From Cycas panzhihuaensis (Eukaryota > Cycadophyta), in NCBI GenBank assembly GCA_023213395.1, contig CM041465.1:13082001-13146000 (forward strand): a stretch of DNA of 64,000 bases, written 5' to 3'. Numbering within the stretch: position 1 is the first letter of the stretch; each line of letters begins with the position of its first letter. Below, one piece after another: positions 48,852-58,470 of this stretch. The translations under genes were made by a program, and so were the position numbers. The notes beneath the pieces were generated by a model. That model made no database searches and had not been told where the DNA came from. It was given only the letters and a program-made list of their open reading frames with translations.

Positions 48852-50760
48852 CTACTGCTGCCCCGCTCCTGGGGTACCATCTCCTGGCCTATGTGATCCC
48901 TCTCCTTGGGACCACATCCCTCCGAGGCTCCTCCTAGGCCTCCGCGAGCTCCCTGCCTCACTCCCGTCATCACATGGCCGTCTCGGGGTCGTCGCTATCG
49001 TGTGGGTGTAAGTCTTGGTCCTACTCAACCTCAATGCCACTTGGTCTACCAACTGATTATATCTTGCTTGGATATGATCTCTCTTGCTCTCCACTCCTCG
49101 GAGACACTCCTCCAGCACCGCTATCTAGACTGTGCTCCCTATGTCTCCACCTGCTCCTCCTTGAGCCTTTAGAGCCAGTACCCGTCTCTGTAGCGCGTCT
49201 CGCTCGCCTCTGGCCTCATCTAACTCTCGCTGTATCTTTCCTCTAAATGCCACGTGCTTTTGGGACTCTATAGCCCAGATGTCTCTCACCCTCGCCAACG
49301 GGGTGAATGCCGCCATATGTGCACCTGCCGGTTTAGGCGCATCCTCTGCCTGGATGGGTGGTTGCCCCTCTGTATACACCTGAAGGAACATCTCCCTCAC
49401 TATGGCCTCTACTAACTGCCTGATCTCCATAGTACCTACAAACCCAACATGCCATGTGTTAGTATATATCCTACTGTATGTCAAAATGAAACCAAATCAA
49501 ACTAGCTGTCTAGCTACTAAATGACTGAGGAAAGGGTTAGGTCTCACCTGCTCTAGCTGCTAGCTCCTCTGCTCATGTGGTAACCTCTCCTCCTAGCTCC
49601 TCGCTAGCTGCTAGTACCTCCTCCTTAGGTACCACCTTTGCCTGGGGCTCTCTCCTCATCGGGACTGGCTTAGCTGTCGCCTCTCCAGATCTCTTCATGA
49701 TCCATAGCCTGCAGGCCCTCATCACTGCCCCCCTTCTCTCCTCGGCAGCCCCTGATGGGCTTGCCTCTCCTTCGGCAGTCCCAGATGGTCCCGCTGCTCC
49801 TCCTGCCATCCCTGATAGACCTACCTGTCCTATAGGTCGTGATGGGTTGGCCCCATATCCTCCATCATCATCATCGTTATCATCGCCTGGGAGTGCCCCT
49901 ACTCTGCCTGCCTCATCGTCACTATCCCACCTCACTATCTTATATGGATCTGCCACATAATCCATCATGGTGAGGAGGTCTGGTGATGTCGCCTCCACTG
50001 ATTGTTGGACGTGAGCCTGGTACTCTGTCCCCCTTAGCCTAGTCTGCCATCTGTGGACCATCGGGGCCCACTCTGCTATGGGGTGTGGTCCTCCTATTAG
50101 TGCCACTACTCCGAAGTGATCCAAAAACCAGCACTGCAGTAATGTGCTGTATGACAATCCTCCCTTGCCGGTTGTCTTGATGGCGTCGAGCTGCATGACG
50201 AGGTTCACCACTATTAGGGTAGCCTAGTCCATCCTCTCACCCACCTCACAGTGGTGTACTGCATCCATCCATCCCCTAGGGATGTCTCTATAGTTCTATT
50301 TTCAGGAAACCCATAACAGAATGCATAGTGTAATGAGTTTCCTCACCCAAGGAATCCTAGACATCACCATAGTCTGGAGCGGAACTCCTCTCCACTCCCA
50401 CCTGTATGTCCCTGTAGAAAATACAGCTATCTCCCGATGTGCTACCTCATTGCTAGGCAGCGCTCCCAGTGTCACCGGCCTCCCAGTCGTCGGCACTCCC
50501 AAAATCTGCCGGATGTCCCTCGACGTCACCATCATATCTCCCACCTGGGGAAGGTGGAACACGAGCCTTCTCTTGTCCCAGTGAGATACTATGTCAACCA
50601 GCAACCTCTGATCTAATGTATACTAAGGTGTCTTCAGGGCCTTGTACAGGCCACACCTCTGCAGGATCCCCTTGTCCTCTCTGGACATCATCTCTATGTA
50701 GCTCAGCATCGCCATACCTATGTTCTCGCAGTTATCCACTATAATAACAGCCTATCAACA
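48852..50760 (-). pseudogene. Antisense PMD (plant mobile domain) gene of element B, two exons
   Basis: Encoded opposite to the element. Exon 1 (about 50760-49548) reads 'ILQRCGLYKALKTP', 'RLLVDIVSHWDKRRLVFHLP', 'MMVTSRDIRQILGVPTTGRP' and 'LLQCWFLDHFGVVALIGGPH', which match the PMD/aminotransferase-like domain of plant MAIN/MAIL-type and transposon proteins. It is followed by an acidic Gly/Ser tail. A GT-AG intron (49547-49436) leads into exon 2 (49435-48852), a predicted coiled coil ('GKIQRELDEARGERDALQRR'). Exon 1 stays in a single frame, broken by five stops (one inside the tyrosine codon context near 50625, others near 50302, 50296, 50224 and 49571). Exon 2 has one TAG (49125-49127). The host role of PMD proteins includes silencing; its role in the element is unknown. 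Confidence 0.8.
49436..49547 (-). other. Intron of the antisense PMD gene (112 nt)
   Basis: Donor CAG|GTGAGAC (boundary 49548/49547), acceptor TTTGTAG|GTACT (boundary 49436/49435). Splicing joins a one-base remainder (G) to GT, so the protein continues G-T-M-E-I-R in the open frame of exon 2. The fragment at about 1985-2088 keeps a similar donor, CCTAACCC and TGGCATGTTG. Confidence 0.7.
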
Positions 50761-50890
50761 TCACAAATCAGTCAAGCCAAGTCTATGTTAGTCCTCTGCC
50801 TTCTTGGCTATCTCTCAGCTCTTTCTGTCTGAGGTTTAGGGCCTCATGGCTCCTCATCTTCTTTTCTCTATAGGTCTGCCTTCATACCGT

Positions 50891-50920
50891 GCTAAACTTC
50901 GCGGTACCGCAAAGTTTAGC
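50891..50920. repeat. 30-bp near-perfect palindrome
   Basis: GCTAAACTT-C-GCGGT pairs with ACCGC-A-AAGTTTAGC; one C/A mismatch; the centre is GGTACC. Confidence 0.85.
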
Positions 50921-50949
50921 TTGGGTCCTATGGCAATCAGGACCCCGCA

Positions 50950-50977
50950 GTAAAGATCACGACACCGTGATCTTTAC
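50950..50977. repeat. Perfect hairpin, 12-bp arms
   Basis: GTAAAGATCACG pairs with CGTGATCTTTAC around ACAC. It lies 29 bp after the previous palindrome. Confidence 0.85.
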
Positions 50978-51948
50978 CATGGCACGAATGGCACCCCCCT
51001 GAAAGGGGGGGGGTTTTGCCCCAAAACTCAAAAAACATCTTTGGGTGGACCCCCATGGGGCCCACCGGGACCCGGGCTCCCTAATGCCCAGGTCCTGCCT
51101 CTTTCTGGGTCCAATTCAGACTCCAAGAGGTCTCCATCTGCCCTTATGGGGTGCAAAAAACTACATAAAATCAACATAAATCACTAAATTTTAATCCTTG
51201 AAATGGGATGGGTTTCGTAGGATCCACTCACTAGATATAGTCTAGATGTCACCATTGCATCCTGCTGATCCCGCTGGCTCTCTCTGCGCTCTGATCCAAT
51301 GGTCTGATCTTTTCTTACATGCCTCCAAACTCAGGCGGCACTCCGCTGCATAAGGAAATGGCTCTGGTTTCTCATGAGAGCCGGTGAAAATAAATCCATT
51401 TTCCATTCAATTTCCTATATAGGCAGGGGCCCTGATGGGCACTTCCTCCATTTTCGCTCCCGTGATAGCCATTGGGATCGTCCCATTTCCTTGATTACCT
51501 TTGCCTTCTGGCCCTGCCTTTCGTTGTACTCCTTTGGTGCTCTTTTTTGCTCTTTCTTGCAAGTGCATTTATGGCACCTCATTACTGTGCTTTTTCGCAG
51601 GGCCCTTCTATCTCATTTTATGTGTCACTCCTGTGCATGCCTAAGTTTATACTCATTTGGCTTGTTTTGCTGTCCTGGACTCGTTTCTACAGCCCTTTTT
51701 TGCTCCTGGGGTCTCTAGAAGGAGTGCTCCCCCCGTCTAGGGGCATGTTTTGCTTCTCAAAGTGACCTTTGGTACTCCAGGGTGTGCTTTTTTCTGCCCA
51801 CTCCCAACTAGTGGTCGGACTGCTTATTTCCGCCCTTGGGTAGCCCCATTGTTAGGCCCTCCTACCCTTCACGGCCACTTATTGCTTACGTTTTGAGTCT
51901 CTCTTTCGCCCCATTATTGTTTATTATTACCAAGACTTTGTGTCACCC

Positions 51949-52350
51949 ATGTCCCTCTACATATCTACCAATGGCGGAAGCTGCGATAACCTTGGACCTT
52001 CTGCCGCTGCATGGATCCTTCGCAGCCCCTCTGGACATGATTTCCTGCACTTTGGGGTCTTCCTCCCAGAGGCTACTAATAATGAAGCTAAGTACATAGC
52101 TGTCATTAAAGCCCTCACTAACGCTCTCTGTTTCCATCATGGACCTATTATTCTGCTTTGCGACTCTCAAGTTGTGGTATCCCATCTCACCCAGGTTTAC
52201 CGGGTGCGATGCCCTTACTTGAGAACCCTTACTTCCTCTGCTAAATCCCTCCTAGCTCACTTCTCATCTGTTGATATTCAGCTCATTCCTCAGGCCCTCA
52301 AACGTTGAGGCAGATAATCTTGTTCGCCTTATCCTTGGGCACCGCCTTCC
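51949..52350 (+). pseudogene. Archaeal-type RNase H (element B)
   Basis: Reads 'YISTNGGSCDNLGPSAAAWI', 'FLPEATNNEAKYIAVIKALT', 'LLCDSQVVVSHLTQVYRVRC' and, after a shift near 52300, 'NVEADNLVRLIL'. This pattern (D-G-G-S-x-x-N-x-G-P, then N-E-A-x-Y, then D-S-x-x-V) is the archaeal/plant-type RNase HI that Tat retrotransposons acquired as a second RNase H. The first catalytic Asp is Asn here (AAT at 51970-51972); Glu (52084-52086) and the next Asp (52162-52164) remain. It sits about 3.7 kb beyond integrase, near the purine tract. Confidence 0.85.
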
Positions 52351-52779
52351 TGTTCTTGCTGACTGCCCCTGAGGCTTGTCCGACCGCCCTGTTGCCCAAG
52401 TCCGAAGTCGTCGTATGCCTTACTTTGTGATCCATTCACACCTCTGAAACTTAGCCACTAATGAGGTTAAACTATCGCGACTACCAGTTTTGTTTACTCA
52501 TCTCTTCTCCTTGATCATGCATATCTCTTTGCATCTCTTGTGGTGGGGGCAGCCCCCTCACCCTTCATATTTTCTAGTCAATTTTTGGGTGGCACATAGG
52601 TAGCCCCTATGTCGTCTCCACCTCTACCTTCGTATCCACGCGTTCTGCCACGACACTTGCCGGCACCCTTGCCTACTGTTGTGATCTTGATTTATATATC
52701 TATATACACACATGCTACTGACAGTTGTGTTGCCAGCATTCACCATTGCACCATGCTTCTGAGCGGCGAGCCTCTACTA
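52351..52779 (+). other. 3' untranslated region of element B
   Basis: Between the second RNase H and the purine tract; no domain recognised. An internal purine run (TGGTGGGGGCAG, near 52540) could be a second priming site. Confidence 0.5.
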
Positions 52780-52791
52780 CCAAGGGGGTAG
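52780..52791 (+). promoter_or_regulatory. Polypurine tract of element B
   Basis: CCAAGGGGGTAG immediately before the LTR start TGTTTCCTGG. Confidence 0.75.
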
Positions 52792-55518
52792 TGTTTCCTG
52801 GCTTCTGGGAATGGATACAGAGTGGTCAGCTTAGGTAAATGTAGGTATGATTCTCACCTTATCATTGTTTCCTTTTATGATGAGTGTATGCTTGCATGAT
52901 GTGATTTTGAAGATGATTTTGTTATCATCTACACTTATTTAGCCTATGACAACTATAGCAGGGGCACATTCCTAGTGAGTGTGGCACCCCGGTGGCCATT
53001 TCACTTCCCGCATTCTGCCCTACTCACCTCAAGACCTATTTGGCTCATGTCATCTTTGCCTGTATGACGACCCATCATGTTTGGTTGACTTGTCACGCCT
53101 TTTCAGCCCTCATTGTTGCATTCCATGGCTCGTTTGTTTGCTTGTCTACCTCTGGGTAGGGGCCCCTGCCCCCTGCCAGCCTCCTTGGTCATTGGTCCAT
53201 AGCCTAGGATGGCTATTTGGGCTAGTCTTGGCCTTTGGTCCTGTACCACCATAAATATCATGGTACCACCGCAAATATCACAGTATCACGAAGTTTACAG
53301 TAGTGTGACTGTTTCAGTTTGTTTTTAAAAATCTACGATGGCAATTCTCGTATTTATTGTGGAACTGCCACATGTCTCATGACTTAACTCACCGCCAGCT
53401 ACACCCTAATCGCTCATTTAGGGTTTAGGCTAGGTATTTAAGTCTTCCTTAAGTCATTTTTAGGATCTTTTTGGCTCATTTTTGGAAGGATCTTAAGGAA
53501 AACACCTTGCTCTCTACTGTTCCCTACTGCTCCACTGCTACTACAGGACCTGCTATCATTCTCGAGTGCCCATCTCTCCTTTGGTATGGCTGTGACATCT
53601 TCCCAACCCCTTGCACAACTTAGAGAGGGCCTCTTTGGAGAGATTCCAGCACTTCCTTGCCCACGCAGCCATCAAGCATCCTCAAGTATAAGTTCTTCCT
53701 TCAGCCACATTAGCAGGGGTTCCATACCTGTTGTTCCACAGTCCTTTGGCAGATTTCTCAGCCTTCTTTCAGCAGTTCTTGATAGAGGCAAAAGCCTCCT
53801 CTCTCTTCTACAGGTATTTATTGGTTTAGGTCTCTCTCTTGCCCAATTTTTACCCAGGTTTGCATGTCATTCTTGGCTCCTCTTGGCTTGCTTTTTGGAG
53901 GTTGTTCTTGTCTTTCTTTAGGCTATTTTTTCCTACTATTAGGGCCTTCTTTCCTGCATTTCCTACCCAGGATAGTGGCAAAGAGGGGTTACACACAGTT
54001 TGGGTTAGAGCTGGGTGGATTCTGCACCACCTTCCATGCTCCTTAAGAGGCTTTATGCCCTTCAAACCTCCCCCTTTGCCCTGTGCTGCTCTTGGAAGTG
54101 AAGCAAGGGTTTAATAGGCTATTTCCGGCCACTGAAATCAGCACTATCACTTGTTGCAGTGCTAGTTTGAGGGCTCATATCTTGATCCCGACAACTCACA
54201 TAAGCCCCGGTTACCTGTCCCTCACCCAACCTCTTTCTTGGAAACTCGGTTTGCTTCCCATAGCACTCCGGTTTGTTGTCAATCTCTTTGGGCCTCTTTG
54301 GACTCTTGTTGCCTCTATTTCTAGCCTTCTTATATAGACATACCCTCACTGCCTTGTGGCCTCTTAGGGGAGGGTAGGGTTACTCCTTGCAGGAGGTGGG
54401 CCACTCTGAGGCTTACCAACTTACTCATCATTGATTCTTGGCCATTTTCTCTACAATTTGCCATTGTAATATTAAATACTAATGTGCATATATTTAAGTT
54501 TGTGTTTCTTTCATATATACATGTATTGTTAGAATTTTCTATTGTATGCTAGCACCCTTTCTCTAGAAAGGGATACTCTCATTTGCTTGCAGGTATACGG
54601 AGGATGTAAAGGACCCATTCCTTTTCCTCTCTCTCGCGGGTGAGTGTTTCTATTTATGTTTTACTTTAAGCATTTTATTTGCTGCTAGCATTTCTTCCCT
54701 TTTCCTTTCTTGGTGCTCTAGTATCGTTTTCGGGGAAGGTAATGAAGCCCCACACTCCGATCTACTGCAACCCATTTCATTCACCATGCTTTGTGGAGTG
54801 ACTTCGGATACCTCGTGGGAACACCGCTACTTCAACGCGTCTCTATTCTGGGTACACACTCTTGCTCTACCTCATTTCCTTTTTCTTTTGAGTTTTTTGC
54901 ACAATAGTAATTAGCTCATCTGAAAGAAAGAGGGAAACCAATCTCATCTTGATCTATATTACATTTGTTTCACTTACCATATTATATTTGTTATAGGAAA
55001 AGGTCTTAGGAAGTCTCTCGCCTTTACCTTTTCCCCTTTTGCCTTGTAAACTCCTTCCTTGTCCCATCATCTTGTTTTGCTTGGCTAGTTTACTTGTATA
55101 CATCATAACTTCTCCCCTTTGGTTGTTTCCTTTGCCCTCTCTCGGTTTTCCCCTGCCTAGTTGGGTAACCGAGGAGATCTCATTCGTAGGCCACTCACTT
55201 ACCTACTCTTTCCTCATTTCCCTCTGCTATAGGGAAACCCTTGAAGGGTTCTCTCCTTTCCCTTCTGGCCATCCAAGGATGGGAGGATCCTTCCCCTAGG
55301 TCTACTCAGGCTAACCCTATGCCTCCTCTCTTCTCATTTGAGGTGGGAAACCACTTCCAAGTAGCTAGATCCCATTTGTAGGTCCCAAACTCGCGCTCCT
55401 GTGCATGGGGCACCCTGCGTGGTATTTGCCTTACCCGTAGGTCTATACTCAATAGTACCATCAACCACCCTTGTCATTTCCTACTCAGTTAGGCAGCTAT
55501 CCCGTAGATGCACATCCA
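52792..55518 (+). repeat. 3' LTR of element B (2727 bp)
   Basis: Starts TGTTTCCTGGCTTC and ends GCACATCCA. It is the same LTR family as the solo copy and C, but a divergent and shorter version richer in G+C. A TATA-like GGTATTTAAGTC lies near 53433-53444, and stem-forming CACC/GGTAC repeats lie at 53240-53300. The bases after it are ACTTC, then copia gag. Small open frames inside it are not genes. Confidence 0.78.
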
Positions 55519-56070
55519 ACTTCTAAACAAGTTTTTATAATGAGGGACATGTAGACATGATTGGATCAAGAATAGCCAAGTGATACATTGGGTCCTAAAA
55601 TCTTTATCAATTGCCTATTTTATTGGTCAAAGGAGATTTATTATCTCATGAGCTCATCCCTTCTGCATTTTTAATTTGTTCATTTTTAGAACAAGATGAA
55701 CAAATTCTAAATCTGACTTGGTATCAAAGTTATTCTTGAGAACTTCAAGGACCTTCCAGGCTATATCATGTTGCTCTCTATTAATTAAGTTGTGTAAGGA
55801 GTGATCAGTAACCAACAAAATTCCTACACAAATATTTTAATCATATATCTCCCATTGTAGTTTAGTTGTAGCATCTATAGGAGCTATTAGGATAGATCCA
55901 CAAAAAATAAGTGTTGTAGTTGTTGCAGGTATGATGGGTGTAGGCTGCCAGTGGGCTCTCCAAAGGCCTTTATACTTTGTAATATTTTAAACTCCAGTAT
56001 ACCAAAAATCCTAATTTTCTTTGCCTTTTAATATGTAGTTGACATTCTGCTTGAATTGAGATGACATGGT
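55519..56070 (-). pseudogene. Copia gag, N-terminal part (second copy)
   Basis: The start reads 'MSSQFKQNVNYILKGKENWD' near 56067. It contains 'AWKVLEVLKNNFDTKSDLEF' and 'LVLKMNKLKMQKG', nearly the same as the first copia. Stops are present. The frame is cut by element B after 'PHYKNLF'. Confidence 0.88.
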
Positions 56071-57990
56071 GACGATGAAGAAGTAGAAGAGATGATAGAA
56101 GTATGTGGCACTGACACTTATGGCTAGTACACTTGGCACAATAGGGATATAGAAATAAATGCTATGATGAGAAGTATGTAATAATTAAGTTTTTTTCAAT
56201 AACTATGAAAAATAAGTATAAGCAATGATGCATGAATGAGGCCTAATGTAGAGCTGGCAAAGAGTGGTAATATGTCATGCCTCCAAATGTGGGTGAGGTT
56301 TTGATGCCTAAGGCTTCTAGTATACGATTAGGGCCTTCACTTGCAATACCCACACCTATGCTTGGTGATGGAATCTAAGTCACAGTGGAGCCTAAGTACT
56401 CACAGTCCTTACCCATTTCACCAGTGAGCAGTTATATACCTCCTCCAAAGGGTCAAACGGTACATGTGTATCCCATGATTATGATGGATATTAGATAGGG
56501 TAAATTTTAATCTTGCATTAAGGTTTTTAATTTTCTTGGGTGGTTATTAGGATTATCCCTGATTGGAGGTCGTAGGTATGACTAACCTATCCCTCCACCA
56601 CTATTTTGGTTAAGACCAGACCCAGTATGAAACTCATACCTATCTTAGGGCTTGGACTTCAACCAACCATGGTCTATTTCAACCAAGGTAAGTATGTGCA
56701 TAAGTCAAGAACTAGCGGTATAAATCATACAGATGAGATTCCTTTTAGGAATAATGTAAGTTATTTTTTAATAACTAAAAACTGAAATGGAAAGTTGCCA
56801 AATGTGTTTGCTTACTTTTTGTGCTTACTTTATTGTTGCTTCTACTTTTGTGATGCTTTATGTTATGTGTATAAATAGAAAAAGCATGCTAGATTTAGTA
56901 GGGGAACCACATATTGCTTCTGATCTAAGGTTTCCCTTGCTTTAGTATAATGTTTCTAAATATGTTTTTAGAAATTTGAATACAAAATCCACAATGGGCT
57001 AAAAAATAGATTAACTTTCCACTAAAATACTGATTTTTCTAAATATAGATACATGTTATTTTTCCCTATTTTATGATTTTCTTACAAAATTTACAAATAA
57101 TGATAAATGGACATAATTTTCTAAAAATTACAAATATGAAGGTCTAAATGATGGAATTTAAATTTATGATAGAAGGAAAAAGTGTTTAGAATATTATTTT
57201 TAATAGACAAGTAAAGTCAAATTTCTGAAAAGGCATAAAATATTTTTACCAAAACAAAAGCACAAAAGTATAATCCTACCAAATCCACTATCTTATAATC
57301 TAAACTTCAATATGTTAAACATTATGTCTTGACATGTACATCAACTTTTCCTTCTACATAATCTCTACAATTAGCTAAAGATTTTCCCGAAATGCTCTCG
57401 CAATGTCCTTTGTGGGGTTGAGTAGGCAAATTTAGTATTCGTAAGAAAACTACATAGATCTCACTAACCAATGGATGAAATTTGATGAGATTTGTCTTAA
57501 AATGATCTTAAGACATAAATCTACCAGATCCCTCAATAAAACTTTCATTTTTTTAGCTTATAATTAAAGGATTTCATTGGGAAAAGTGTATTAAGTCACT
57601 TATCTACAATTTTTACCATTTTATCTCAACCAAAACCCACTATTGTAGACTAAATTTAAAGTTACTTTAGATGATAAAAATGATCCTCTAGTCAAAGTTA
57701 CCCTGCATGCCAAATTTCATCAAAATCTAAGATGGTCAAATTTTTCATAAAATTGCAGGCCTTTAATGCTTCCAGGATTGTTCTGGCAATTGAATGGCTT
57801 CAAAAACTTGTATTATTCACCTCTAAAATTTTGAACACATAAAGAAATTATCAACATATAAAGTAATATAATTTTAAGCCCTCAAAATGTTAAAAATAAT
57901 AAGTGCACTCTCAATAGTTCACATTAAAGGTGAAGGAGAGGCAAAATGACTCCATGCAAGTGGAATGAAGTGAATAGATCCCCTTCTAGC
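56071..57990 (-). other. Copia leader (second copy)
   Basis: The long leader parallels 25782-27797; the block 56250-56770 matches 26110-26720 best. No domain recognised. Confidence 0.7.
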
Positions 57991-58002
57991 TTTGATACCT
58001 CA
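57991..58002 (-). promoter_or_regulatory. Copia primer-binding site (second copy)
   Basis: The - strand reads TGAGGTATCAAA, a damaged TGGTATCAGA-type tRNA-iMet site next to the LTR. Confidence 0.75.
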
Positions 58003-58313
58003 TGAATGAAGGATGGATCTAGGGAATAAATCACTCACATGCATACAATAGCAATGGAGAATGAAAAAGAGATGAAACAGAATATGAGGGCAAGCTTAGA
58101 GGTGAGAATAAATAATGACTTCCTCCTTGAGATTTCACCTTTTATTATTGAGGGTGATCATTAGGGTTAGGATTTTCCTACCTAATGACATGAACTTGAA
58201 ATTACATCTAAATGCACATAAAGTACATTTCTCTAAGAGACTAATACTAATAATATATCCTAAGGTCACGTAATTAATCTACATAAATGACCTTAATACA
58301 TTATCCCCTTTCA
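58003..58313 (-). repeat. Copia 5' LTR (second copy, 311 bp)
   Basis: The + strand begins TGAATGAAGGATGGATC and ends CCCTTTCA. It aligns over its whole length with the 298-bp LTRs at 20505 and 27812 and is clearly more diverged than those two from each other. Confidence 0.85.
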
Positions 58314-58470
58314 ATGCCATCTATTGAGGATAATCTTATCAAGTTAATATGCCTTAGATTAGGTACTTTTGGTGAACATCGTATTATATTGGGACTACAA
58401 ATGAAACATCTTCCATCTCTATAAGTTAGAGACTTAATGATCACTCCATCTCATAAATGATTTTGGGGGT
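58314..58470 (+). pseudogene. PMD fragment of another Tat-like element (copy E)
   Basis: About 155 bp that align with 14110-14262 of element A, the PMD core leading into the 'ILG' motif. It is squeezed between the copia LTR and the LTR of element C. It shows a further Tat-like element with a PMD gene, into which both copia copy 2 and element C inserted. Confidence 0.65.

Larger units (their letters stand above)
50761..51939. promoter_or_regulatory. Presumed promoter side of the PMD gene, hairpin cluster
   Basis: Upstream of the PMD gene and of the second RNase H. It holds a 30-bp near-palindrome (50891-50920), a 12-bp-arm hairpin (50950-50977) and a C6/G9 stem (50993-51013). No coding domain recognised. 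A promoter role is inference from position only. Confidence 0.45.
42011..55518 (+). mobile_element. Element B: best preserved Tat-like element, no 5' LTR
   Basis: The order is gag (42100-43640), protease (44330-44680), linker, RT (45530-46490), Ty3-type RNase H (46500-46740), integrase (47080-48230), antisense PMD gene (50760-48852, - strand), archaeal-type RNase H (51949-52350), purine tract and 3' LTR (52792-55518). It is richer in G+C and keeps more CpG than the other copies, so it looks younger. The 5' LTR is missing. The right edge sits in the gag of the second copia copy. Most breaks are simple stops. Confidence 0.85.
55519..58313 (-). mobile_element. Second copia copy, 5' half only
   Basis: Homologous to the 25240-28109 part of the first copia element: gag start, long leader, primer site and 5' LTR, all on the - strand. 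The rest of gag and all of pol are missing; element B abuts the break. It is more decayed than the first copia. Confidence 0.85.

Noticed and set aside
49577-49960. 127-residue Ser/Pro-rich frame on the + strand
   Set aside because: Antisense shadow of the PMD gene tail, which matches other copies in the - frame.
51374-51765. Hydrophobic frames that look like membrane proteins
   Set aside because: Overlapping frames in a T-rich non-coding part of element B; no counterpart in A.
53586-54337. Several hydrophobic frames of 80-110 residues
   Set aside because: They lie within the LTR of B and are not kept in the LTRs of C or the solo copy.
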